A DNA stretch of 64,000 nt. Source: Valencia hispanica. Its lineage: Eukaryota; Chordata; Actinopteri; Cyprinodontiformes; Valenciidae. Position numbers and translations under genes: made by a program. This document shows positions 34,800 to 45,759 of this stretch, in pieces. The notes beneath the pieces were generated by a model. It was not told the DNA's origin. It made no database searches and worked only from the letters and a program-made list of their open reading frames with translations. Within the stretch, counting starts at the first letter, position 1; each line of letters opens with the position of its first letter. Location: NCBI GenBank assembly GCA_963556495.2, contig OY747713.1, positions 1,351,321-1,415,320 of the forward strand, read 5' to 3'.

Positions 34800-36390
34800 A
34801 CCTGAAATTTTTAAACACTGAAACTCATATGGATGAAAAACAGATGTGTTTATTTCTTCTTGATGATTCAGGAAAAATGACCTGAACATTCATTAAGACG
34901 AGACTGCTGACTGGACAGATATCAGGAAGACCCAGAAGGTCATTGATAAAGAAGCTGCTCGTTCACAGAGGGCTGTGAACGAGAGCAAATTCACAGAAAG
35001 TTGAGTGAAAGAGGGAAAAAAATGTGAGAGGAGAACCAGAACCGGTCCAAACTCCTCTTTTCAGGTGAAAGTGAAGTCTTCATTTCATTTGGACCTCAAG
35101 GTCCCAGAGTCTGGAGGAAGAGTGGAGAGGACCAGAATCCACGTTGCTGGAGATCCAGAGATGATCTGGGGTCTTCTGCTGGTTCTGGTCCACTGGGTTT
35201 TCTAAAGTCAGTCAGCGGAGACGTCCACCAGGACATTTTAAAACTCTTCATGCTTCCTTCTGCTGACCAGCTTTATGGAGATGCTGATTTCATTTCCCAA
35301 CAGAACTTGGTACCGACCCACTCTGCCAAAGGAACCTGTCTGTCTGGAATCAATCTTTTGAATGATTTTCAGTTTTCTTATTGAAATCTTTAATTTACTG
35401 TTAATCACCTGTAAATAAAACGGACCCAGTGACAACAGCAGATGTCCATGGTATCACGGTTCTTCAGGAGCGAAGAGTCTCTTCCTTCTGCCACAGTTTG
35501 GGTTTCAGGTTCTACATCGACCCGCTTCCTCAGGAAATCTGGGTCGGATCCGGTAGAATCATCACATCAAGCTGTGGTGACGAAGAGATGTTTAGTCAGC
35601 TTCAAAACAAAGCAAAGATGTTTCTGGAAGTGCCCAGATTCACCTGGTTTCATTGGTCGGAGGTTGGGGGAAATATTAACGCTTCGTTACGGAGCGAAGC
35701 GGTGAAACTTCCCTGAACGTAAAATGCTCCATGGCTGGCTTTCAAACAGAACCGGGTCAGAATCTGTGTCCCGGGTCATATGTTATTCACAGATCAACTC
35801 CTCTTCCTTTTCAGCTTCCCTCCATAAAAACAACTGAACAAGCATCACAACATGACTGTGACAATAAAGCTGCACCCTGAAGGTGTTGCAACTTTCAGAC
35901 ACCAGTTCAGTGGTAAAACAAGAGATGCTCTGCATGGTGTGTTTCTTTTATCTTTACCTTGATCAAGGTTGAAGATGCAAACTCTCCATCCCTGCGTCCG
36001 CGCTCTGCCGTTTCAGGAGTCCGACTGTTTCATCGAAACTCAACACGATGCTTAATATGCTTCAACTGCGGAAATTTAATAAACTTCAGGACGCAATCTG
36101 TTCTCTAAACACGGTCTCCAAGCAACCGATGGGAGAACAAGGGTGACGCAGTTTATCATGGGATGCGGCTGTGTGAAGATGGAGAGGAGGAAACTTTGGT
36201 GACCGCTGGAGGGCAAACTTCTCAGCTAGTTGTCCTATACCTGCAGTAAATACGGGATGGGCGTCACATTCTGCACATGTGGGTCCAGTTTTATTATGTA
36301 CCGCACTGTATAATAAACGTTTGCTCTTGTTGTTGTCTTTATTTCCATCATCGCCTCTTTGTAATTTTGTAAGGCTGCTTCATAATATTG
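34800..36390. other. No gene recognised
   Basis: Intergenic sequence between the two receptor genes. ORFs at 35429-35716 and nearby lack any recognised similarity or splice support. Confidence 0.4.
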
Positions 36391-36399
36391 TAAAATCTT

Positions 36400-39170
36400 T
36401 GGTGGAAACTGAGCAAATTTGACCTAAATATAACAAACCAATCTAAAGTAATATTTAGCTAAGTTGAAATAAGATTGGTTAAATTAATTCAAGATAAAAT
36501 AGCCAGAGGTGCATTAAGGTAATATTAGATAAACTAAGATACAGCAAGAAGGGGGGAAACTGCTAAATTAAGACAGATTAAGATATGATTGAAACAAGAT
36601 TAGATAAGGTTAACAAAACAAAACTACAAGTTGAAACTAACTAAACTAATGTAAGACAATAAAATAAGCTTAATAAAGCTAAGATAAAAATAATGAAACT
36701 AAATTAAAATAGTAAAAAGTAAAATTCACTATAAAATACACTAAATTAACGCAGAAGAAGTAATATAATAAATACTTATTTAAGTAAGGCTAAATTAAAC
36801 CAAAGTAAGAAAAACTTCACTAAGCAAAGGTGAACTGAAATGTAGAAGAAAAACAAAATAAGGAAATAACTTAAAAGTAAGAAAATTATCTTAGATAAAA
36901 TAAGCTAAAACTAATATAATTAGGATTGTAAAAACTGTGCTTTTGCTTAAGAGAACTAAAATAGATTGAATAGAATAGGACTTTCAAGATGTGATAAACT
37001 AAGTTTAGAAATATTGGTTAAAATAAGACAAACAAAATTAAATAGGGGTTAGGGTTAAAATATATTCTACCCGTTTACCGGTATTTCTACGTACAACCAG
37101 CAATATCTAATGCTACTAGGTGGAAGCTGGCGTTGATATGACTTTTATGATCACATCTAACAACATTTCTTAATTTCCACTAGATCAATAACTGCATAGT
37201 GTAGTTAGTGGACAGATGTGAAGCCAAAAGGTTAAAGTACTACAACCTTTTCACAATAAAGAGAGAAAACACCATCTAAAAATAAAATGTCAAATTAAAA
37301 TGTGATCAAGTCACATGACGTGAAAGCGATTTAAAAAAAATCTACAAATTTTCCTTGAACATGATATATGAAAATGATCTGTATAGGATAGGGTGACCAT
37401 GTTTTGATTTCCAAAAAAGAGGAAAGTTAGCCCAACACTTCAAATATAATCTGTCTGCTAACTTAAAGACTTTTGATTTCAACATATTTAGTGTTCCCTC
37501 TCTATGTAGTTAGAAAGAATAAATAAACTTCAGATTGGCTTTCACAAGTCAACAAGTACCAAAATGACGTTGAAATCTCTGGAAATAAATCATAAAAATA
37601 ATACTATAATACTATAATTACCGTTCTCTATTAGAAAAGTAATCTAACAATAATTGCTCACTTTTTCAGTCATGCTGGACATAATTTACACTAAAATCTG
37701 AAAATATATTCTGAGAAATAAGTATTTAATTTTCATTGTAATAAAATTAAAAAGCAGCAATCTCAAAAAAAAATTTTCCTCTCTAATCTATTCATCAATT
37801 TAATGGATGAAGTCTCCCTTTTCTCAGCCTTTTTTTGGTTTTTATTGAACCTAATGGGATCTTTGCCTCGTATAGCAGCACATATGCCAACTATGTAGCT
37901 CTTAGCCACACATTTGTTGTGACTGGTTCGTCTGTAAAGCTACACCTGCGCTTTGACATCTTGTTAACAACCGTTGTTCCTTTTATCTGTTTTTAATTAT
38001 AAGGATATTTTTCCAAATCTCAAGATATCGCCTAGCAATCTATGTTCCACTTTTATGACCACATCTAACAGACATATTTGAGCTTGCAGAACAAGTGGTG
38101 TTATAAATGACTTACTGCTATCAGCTATCAGCCCTGATGCAGGGAGAAACAGAGCAGTTGGCCGCCCCGCCCGTTGGAAACAGCTTGCATGGACTGTACC
38201 AATCTGAGGAATGGGGGGCACCTTAATCTTTCAACAATCTTCGTTTTGTGTTTGTAATTTCTATTTGTGTTGTGCTTTTACCGGACAATACTATGTTGTT
38301 ATTAAAAACCTGTATGTGTTTACAATCATTTTGGGGGGGGGGGGGGGGGCCCCCGGGCCCCCCCTGTCCCCCCCCCAGGATCTCCGCCTATGGCTAAGAT
38401 AATGAAAGACGAAATAAAATCAGTTTAGCCAAAAAGAACTAAATATTAAGTGGCTGAAAAAAGGCTAAACTACTTTAAGATAAGTAAATCTAGCTAAGCT
38501 AAAGTAAAACAAGCTGAGATGTGGAATGCTAAACCACAATATAAGAAAGTTACGCTAAATTTAGGACAAGCAAAGACGAAAGATAAAACAGAATCAACTA
38601 AGCCTGGAAGAACAAAGATAAAATATGACAAATCACAATAACACAGATTATAGCTAAACTTGAGCCAAAAAACGAAAGTAAAAATGTAACCAAACCGAGG
38701 TAATGGTCTGCTAAATTAAACTAAGGTAAAAAAAAAAACCTTATCTGATATAAAAAGAGGTAAGACACATTTAAGATGATCTTAGGATCAAAGTTAGCAA
38801 AGTTAGCAGTATTTAACAAGCAAAACCATATTTAGGATGAGTCAAGATAGTCAGAAATAAAGTGTAGAAATGCTAAGGTAAAGTAAAATCAGCGTAACTA
38901 AGCCAAGCTTAATTAAATCATGCTAAGCTATAGCACAATATACTAATCAAATGAACTACACTCAATCTCAGATGAACTTTGACTACAGCAGATAAAGTAA
39001 TCCTAGAAAAACTCAGGTGAGATAAAAAATGAGCTAAAGCAATAATCTTCATTACGGAAGATGAAATAAGATAAACCAAGCTAAGCTAAATGAAGAGTAA
39101 ATAAATAAAGATAAAATAAACAATGCTAATAAGTGCTGAGCTAAAGTAAGATCTTAGCCAGTATCAGTTT
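36400..39170. repeat. A-rich degenerate repeat (AAGCTAAA/AAGATAAA words), interrupted by an insertion
   Basis: From about 36400 to 37040 and again from 38395 to 39170 the plus strand is dominated by loosely repeated words (TAAGATAAA, AAGCTAAA, TAAACTAAG) with very little T-run content. It is a strand-asymmetric simple-sequence field rather than a clean tandem array. The two halves are split by about 1.35 kb of different sequence (37040-38394) that ends in a G17/C hairpin and the phrase GGATCTCCGCCTATG. No coding signal is seen. Confidence 0.65.
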
Positions 39171-39837
39171 TTATTAAGGTCAAAAAGAAGACAAAACAGA
39201 AAAAAAGTTTATTTGATTTATTTCAGTTATTTTTGTAATGCACCAGTTTAAAAAACAAATCATCTAGGGAGCTGTACATAAAATATCAACTTCAAGTAAA
39301 AAAGTACAAAAAAATGTTTACTGTCTGAGTCCAACAATTGAGACACAAGGTTTCTGAGAAAAACTTTTGTTTAATGATTGAGAAACATCTATTTATGTGT
39401 TAATGAAATTCATGTATTTTTAAGATCAAATAGTTGTTAAATCTTTAAAATTTGACAGACATGTAATTTGATTAAGGCTGTTTCATGTAAATATGTTGTC
39501 CAATGAAACGTTCGATAGCCGCTAGTTAGACGCCAAACAGAGCGCTTTGTCTTTAAACTGATGCTCTGATTCAAATGCTTTAAAATAAAAAACCTTCATG
39601 TAGGTAGAAATCCATCTTTAAATCCAGCCTACAGATTCTCAGTTTCCTGAGGAATAATACCGTCTAGTTGCTCTCGGCGTGTTAAAAGAGTCACGGTAAA
39701 AACTACGACATGAGGGAAAACCGGTGAAACACATGAGTCCTCAATGTCTCGTCTGTGTTCACCGGAGTTTCTGTTGCATTTCATCCACAGAAACATGACA
39801 ACAAAGTCCCCGAATCAACATGCAGATCTGTGCCGGT

Positions 39838-40884
39838 TCAGATGTGGATATGAAATGTGGTTGGTTCGTTTTGTTCTCCAGGGCACCCTTGGCTTTCTCT
39901 CGTCACCTCGGCCTCCGCCCGCATCTTCTCGGACGTTATAGGTGGCACCTTGGTGTTTGCAAACCCGCTGGTGGGTTTCCTTCGATGTCGAGGCCCATCG
40001 CTCCACCTGTAGTGACTCTGCTGGCCACAGATTCTTCCCAGAATGCCCCTCGACACAACAGGCGAAAGCATCAGCATCACCACCGGCTCCAGGAAAACAT
40101 TACAGGAGCTCGTCAGCATTGCTGTAGTCCGCCATTGAACACTTTCCCACTGAACAAACCCCACAATGTGCGAGGTGTTGTAGGGGGCATAGCAGATCAC
40201 AAACACGGTCAGCGTGGACAGCGCCACCGCCAGGACTCTCCTCTTGCCCAAAGGAGGCAAATTTGAGCGCCACACCAGAGTGACGCAACGCAGCGTGCAA
40301 AACGAAGTCACAATCAGAGGCAAAATGAACAAGACGATGGCCATCTCCAAGCGAAGAGGAAGCAGGACCTTCAGTTGCGTCTCGTTGAAATGTTCGTAAC
40401 AGGCCGAGTCTTCATCCTGGACGCCGATAAAGTAAGCCCCGCCTTCAGCCACAAGGCTAACCCCGAGGTGCACCATCACCAATGCCCACAAGGCGACGCA
40501 GATGTAGCAGGACAGTCGTGCACGACGGTATCTCTTGTAGATGATGGGGAAGGCGATGCTGAGGTAGCGCCCGATCGTGACGGCGGTGATGAAGAGGCAG
40601 CTGACGTAGAGAGAGGAGTAGAGGAAGAAGCTGTAAACGGGGCATATGGGCGCTGGCAGCAACCAGTCCTTCAGCACCGTCTCTAAAACCTTCACTGGCA
40701 GCCAGGCCACGAGCGCCAGGTTGGCCAGACACAGGTTGATGGCGTAGACCACATTGGGCGTGGCACCATGTTTGCAAGCCTTACGGGCGTACACGAAGAA
40801 GACGAGTAGGTTGGCAGGAAGGCCCAGCAGGAAGGTGAAGGTGTAAACAGAAACAGCGACATAGTCTGTGACCGTTAGATCCAT
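39838..40884 (-). CDS. ffar1: Free fatty acid receptor 1-like GPCR
   Basis: A 348-residue intronless rhodopsin-like receptor. It begins MDLT, has GRYLSIAFP at the end of TM3 (residues 105-113), where FFAR1/GPR40 also has GRY instead of DRY, and starts TM2 with VVYAINLCLANL, like FFAR1. Fatty-acid-anchoring arginines correspond to Arg178 in LLPLRLEM and Arg252 in QWR. The position that is Asn244 in mammalian FFAR1 is His239 here (YNTSHIVG), as in FFAR2. TM7 has EPVVM in place of NPxxY. The C-terminal tail is about 60 residues, longer than in human FFAR1 (300 residues in total). Seven hydrophobic segments and the usual single coding exon make the receptor call firm; the paralogue is a judgement from the GRY motif and N-terminus. 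It lies in tandem with the receptor at 33087-34052. Confidence 0.88.
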   Translation of the reverse strand: MDLTVTDYVAVSVYTFTFLLGLPANLLVFFVYARKACKHGATPNVVYAINLCLANLALVAWLPVKVLETVLKDWLLPAPICPVYSFFLYSSLYVSCLFITAVTIGRYLSIAFPIIYKRYRRARLSCYICVALWALVMVHLGVSLVAEGGAYFIGVQDEDSACYEHFNETQLKVLLPLRLEMAIVLFILPLIVTSFCTLRCVTLVWRSNLPPLGKRRVLAVALSTLTVFVICYAPYNTSHIVGFVQWESVQWRTTAMLTSSCNVFLEPVVMLMLSPVVSRGILGRICGQQSHYRWSDGPRHRRKPTSGFANTKVPPITSEKMRAEAEVTRESQGCPGEQNEPTTFHIHI

Positions 40885-43800
40885 CTCTTCAGATGCGTCT
40901 GCCGAAGCACCAAGACTTCATCTGGTTTGGCATGACCGATCAAGCAGGACCGTCTAAAGCCAGCAAACCACCCCGGACGTCCGTCCTGGCGCCGTCTCCG
41001 CTCACGTTCGCCAAATTCTGCTGGTCAGGAATGAAAAGCCAGCCGAGCTCTTCCTCATCTCTGACGCAGAAGTAGAACCATCAGATGACAACAAAGGAGG
41101 CGGTGGCCACGATGTGGGTGCGTTGGGGGCGAGGTGCACACGACATGATGACAGATAAGGAGACGCAGCCACTCAGGCAGAAGTATGGCGCATTTATCCG
41201 ACACCAGCCTGCCTTAATCACCCTCTCAGCAAAGGCCAACAGACAGGTAGCATCTGGGCCCTTAAGTGAAATGATTCAGAATAATCTGAGCGGTTAGGAA
41301 GCGCATGCTGTGAGAGTGGACTGGAGGGCCAGGCAGTAAAACACCAACCGTGGCCTCGGTGACGGTCGATGAGAGGAGGTTGGGTTCTTGGACAGGGAGA
41401 TGTGTTTTTGGCCTGAAGTTGTTTCTCACAGTTTTACGACAGAGAGAAAGTTCCTGTGACGGGGAGAGGGTGTGTGTGTCACGTGGGAGACTTTTGGTAA
41501 AGAAAATGGAGCAGAAAATCAATGAGGCCTTTTATTAGAGGAAACCTGAGATACCAAGAAATGTTTTCCCCCCTGAAAGCAATCACAACAGGAAGAACCG
41601 AGCCGGCCTTCTGACAGGACTCCAGACTGATGTTTGCTTTAATGTCACACAGCTTTGTGCTCAGGATAGTTTCTCTTTTCTGCTTGTGATTTCAGTCAGT
41701 GAGATTATCTCAGTTATGGGAACTCATCCTCCTTTTTCCCTGATAATCTCTGTGGGCGGAGTCTGCAGCCAACAGGTTAATTAAAGCACCAAAACTGATC
41801 AAACAGAAGATTTGATTCACAGGACAACCTCCTACCTTTACAATCTTCCATGATCTTCAAACTACAGGTAGACAAAATAAACCCATTGATGCAGTAGCAG
41901 GTGAGATTTATGGGATTTATTGAGGCGAGGAACCTGTTTACCACATCATTTATCTCAAGCAGAGTCAAAGTTCACGTCCTTATCGCAGCCTTTATGCTTC
42001 TAGTGCCAGTTGAACACTAGGACAAAGCCAAACAAAGCCATTAAAGCAAATGGTTGACAAGCCGCGAGAGTGAGCGCGCTCAGCTCTCAATTTTAAATAA
42101 ACACGTGCAGGCCGAATAAACCTGAGAAAAAGAAGGCTTTAAATCCGATTTTAAAGAATGTTTAGCAGATCAAACGTCCAACTTGTCACATGCTAATGGT
42201 CCTTGGAGACAGATTTTAAAGCCCTTTTCATCAAATGTATTAAAGAACGTTTTTAATAGGTAGTCATATTTCTCGAGCCTCAACCAAGAAATGTTCAAAC
42301 CTAAATATGGCTAATTTCTGCAGTCTTTTCTGCCATCCTCCCTTCAATCAATCAATTCCCCTGATCTATAGTTCTCCATCCTTTATGAAGAACCTTCAAA
42401 AAAACTTCTTGGACTCAGAAGGTTTTGTCTTAAAAGTTTTAAACCATGAATGTCCAGGGTACTTTTTAGGGTCTCACGGGGTACTCCTTTGTAACTGATT
42501 GGGTTCCTTCTGGTGCTTTCTTGGACCTTACTGGGTTCTTTACCAGAATTTCCAGGGTACATTTCCAAGATCTTACAGGCTGATCCTTGGGATGAGACTT
42601 ACCAAATACATTCTGGTATCTTTCCTGAGACTTACAGGTTACTTCTTCTAACAGTCACAGTTACACCACATAGAGTGCGGTGTCGTGTGTCGCCACAAGG
42701 TGGCGCCTCTTTGTTTTTGTGCTACACAAAGGTTTTTGTGTTTTTTCTTCTTCTTTTTTTTTCCTGGCAACATTATGCCAAGCTGTGTGTGCACAAACTG
42801 TAGCATATATTCTCACCTTGTAACAAGTGGTAAGCTGGCGAGTTTCTTATTTTTTTATTAAATGAGTACTGAGTGGATAAATACTAGCCCTCCTTCATTT
42901 TGCTATCCAGCTGCACTTCTGCCGGCAGCTCCACACGTTACGTTCTTCAGAAAGTGCCTTCATGTTTTAGGGAGACTCATTATTAAAACTCAAGAACCAC
43001 TGCAGAACAAATCATGAGAAGAGAGAGTATGACATGTTTATATATTTTTTTCAATTTCTATTATAGTTAACACAAATTACTCAACGAAGGTAATATGAAT
43101 CATGTGTCATAAGTTGTCTCCAGCAGGTGTGTTAGCAAAACAATACATAGATCACATCTGTAGGTTAAAACAATAAACATCTGCTGCTTTAAAAGTGCTA
43201 ATTCGGAGGTTATTAAAGTTCCTCACTAACGAACAGATGTTTTTTAAATAAATGTCACCTTTTTACACAATAAATGTTGGATAATGTTGCTCTTATTTAG
43301 CCAAGGCTTTTCGCTTGTTACAGTAGAATATATTTTTATCATCAGACAACAAATATTGTATAACTCCAAACACTTTATTATTTTTTTTGTCAAAGTAAAC
43401 AATTAAATCCTGACATTAAGAATTGAATCATTTCTAATCTTTGATGAAATCCAGACCTCGTTCAGGCGGGAGAATAACACGTTCATAATAATTAGCAGCG
43501 ATGATTTGGGTAACTTAGCCTGTTAAAAGGTAAATAAATGGGGGTTCATTTTTCTGTCATATTTGTGTCAATGTTATTCATTCATTTATAAATGTCACAC
43601 TTTCAAACTAAATATTTAGTTTAACAAATTAAATATTTTGTCTAAAAATGTAATATTTAGTTCCAAACTAAATATTTAACTTAAAAATAAATACTTAGTT
43701 AGCCAGCTAAATATTTAGTTTGAAGCTAAATATTTAGCTAGCAAGCTAAACTGGCTAGCTAAACATAAAGCTTAGTACTAAACATTTAGCTCTGATATAT

Positions 43801-45060
43801 AGACCAATACGGCGAGCGATTTGTGGAGGCCGCCATCTTGCGGTGCCGCCATTGCTGTGGTGACCAGCGTCCATACTCATTCATTGTGCTGCTGTCATTG
43901 TAAACCGACCCTCTACATTGACAGTATGATAAATACCTGGATTGATGATGTTAGACTGTGGCCTCCAGTAACTGATTAAGGTATATTAAATGAATACAGA
44001 TATTAATTTATGAATTAATCCTTTTTTGAACAATAAACAATATGATTGATAGGAAGATAATAGACTGTACCATTAAACACAGCGCATATAGCATGCGTTA
44101 GGCGTGCAGAAGTTAGCAAGCTAACTGTGACATTTAATCATTATGGACAGGGTATGCGACTTAAAAAAACAAAACAGAACACAAGTTTGTGTTTTGTTTC
44201 AGATATTTAAGAGTGTTGTATTGAACGCCTGGCGTCCGATGAGCAGAGAAATGACAACAGGTCTCTGATCGAGGGTCAAAATGACCTGAACTCTGGACGG
44301 GTCGGGCAGATTTTACACCGCCTTTTAGACGACCACGTCGTATTGAAGGGATCAGTGATCCATGCGCTGTCACCGAGACGTGGAGGTGACCATGAGAAGA
44401 GATGGTGGCCAGGTTGAACGTCTCTGCTGTGACCGAAACGTCAGGCGTAGCCTATGGCTGCCCAAGTGGGAGGAGTCACTGCAGTAATGGCGGCGGCTCG
44501 ACTTCCAGTTAATTTGCCAAATCGGTCTAGATTATTGCTGATAAGGGGAAGTGGACTGTCAAAATAAAAGCTAGTTTTTTCAGAACCTCAAATATTTATT
44601 TTGCTAGCTGAATATTTAGTTTGAAATCGAAGTTCAACAACACGCCCAGGAGGTGGCGCTAACAGGCGTGAAAAGATGTCCTGGCTTAGTAAACTATCTC
44701 GCTGCAGCTCAGTCCTGTAATCGCTTATCAAAGGATCGGAGCGCACTGACAACGTTAGCATCGCCGTCGTCATGGGAACCAGGTGGTCGTGTCAACCTTC
44801 TCTTAGGCCTTGTGCAACAACCTCACTGTTGATTTTTATTGATTTATTTTTCATTTTTGTAAAGCAGGATGTTTGAGAGCAGACGATGAGTCCGCTGGTC
44901 GACCCAGAGCCGGTGAAACCGGTCGGATGTGCCGCCATCTTTACTGGAACCACAGACCAACTGTTAGCTTGCTAACTGGGAGCAACAGCTTAACGTCCAC
45001 CGACTGAAGCGCAGACCTTAAAGGACAACTAACATGGAAATGTGTAATCAATGCGTTTGC
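40885..45060. other. Intergenic DNA with dispersed repeats, no gene recognised
   Basis: No frame over 100 codons resembles a known protein. About 43560-43800 is a local field of TAAATATTTAGTT words (direct and inverted), able to fold extensively. About 42400-42640 holds repeated phrases such as CCAGGGTAC and TTACAGG. Otherwise it is unstructured. Confidence 0.4.
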
Positions 45061-45067
45061 TACTGAA

Positions 45068-45330
45068 TAGGGGGCGTAACGGTACACAAGAATCATGATT
45101 TGGTACGTTTTCGGTAAACTTTGATCCAGAAAAATAAATACAAATGTGATAAATAAAATAAAAAATTAAACAAAGAACCGTCCCATTCCACGGTTTCTCA
45201 GTGAACGAGACCTTTAAAGGTTCCCACGTAAACATTCTGCATCTGTTCAGGTAGAAAACAGCTGGATTCATTCGGTACCGACTCGACAGGCTGTACGATA
45301 AAATCTGAATCAGAACAAACGTACCGACCG
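45068..45330. mobile_element. Internally deleted hAT-type element (GTAACGGTAC family)
   Basis: The left end, TAGGGGGCGTAACGGTACAC, belongs to the same family as the elements at 51700-53164 and 59288-60549. The right part (ATTCTGCATCTGTTCAGGTA, then GAAAACAGCTGGATT) matches 53056-53100. Relative to the 51.7-kb copy most of the interior is missing. Confidence 0.6.
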
Positions 45331-45759
45331 TCACACAGCTAATACGGAAAACGCCACATATCACACACCCTCACTTCTAACCTGGGAGGATGAGGAACCA
45401 ATGGGAACCCTGCAGGTTCCAAGACATGCCTGCAAAGGAACCGGGGAGTCGGTTCCCTGTAAGTTCTGGGAACACAACCGAGGTTCTCCCCTGGGTTCTT
45501 TAAAATACCTCCATCAAGCCTGGGGAACCTGTGATCCAGCGGTTACTGGAAGGTTGGATTAGGACTTCTGGACAGAACGTCTCTCCTCGTTAGCCGAGGA
45601 TTCGCTGTCCTCTTCCAACATCCCATCTGCCAAACATCTCCAATGTTCACCACAACATAACAACAACTGGAATAAAGAATAAAGTTTCAAACGAGCACCC
45701 ATAAAAACTGAAAACACATCCCGTCTCCAAGCCGACCTCCTTCCATGGTTATGATCTCC

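Noticed and set aside
42307..42803. Overlapping ORFs near 42.3-42.8 kb considered as a small gene
   Set aside because: They contain repeated non-coding phrases and no domain or splice support.
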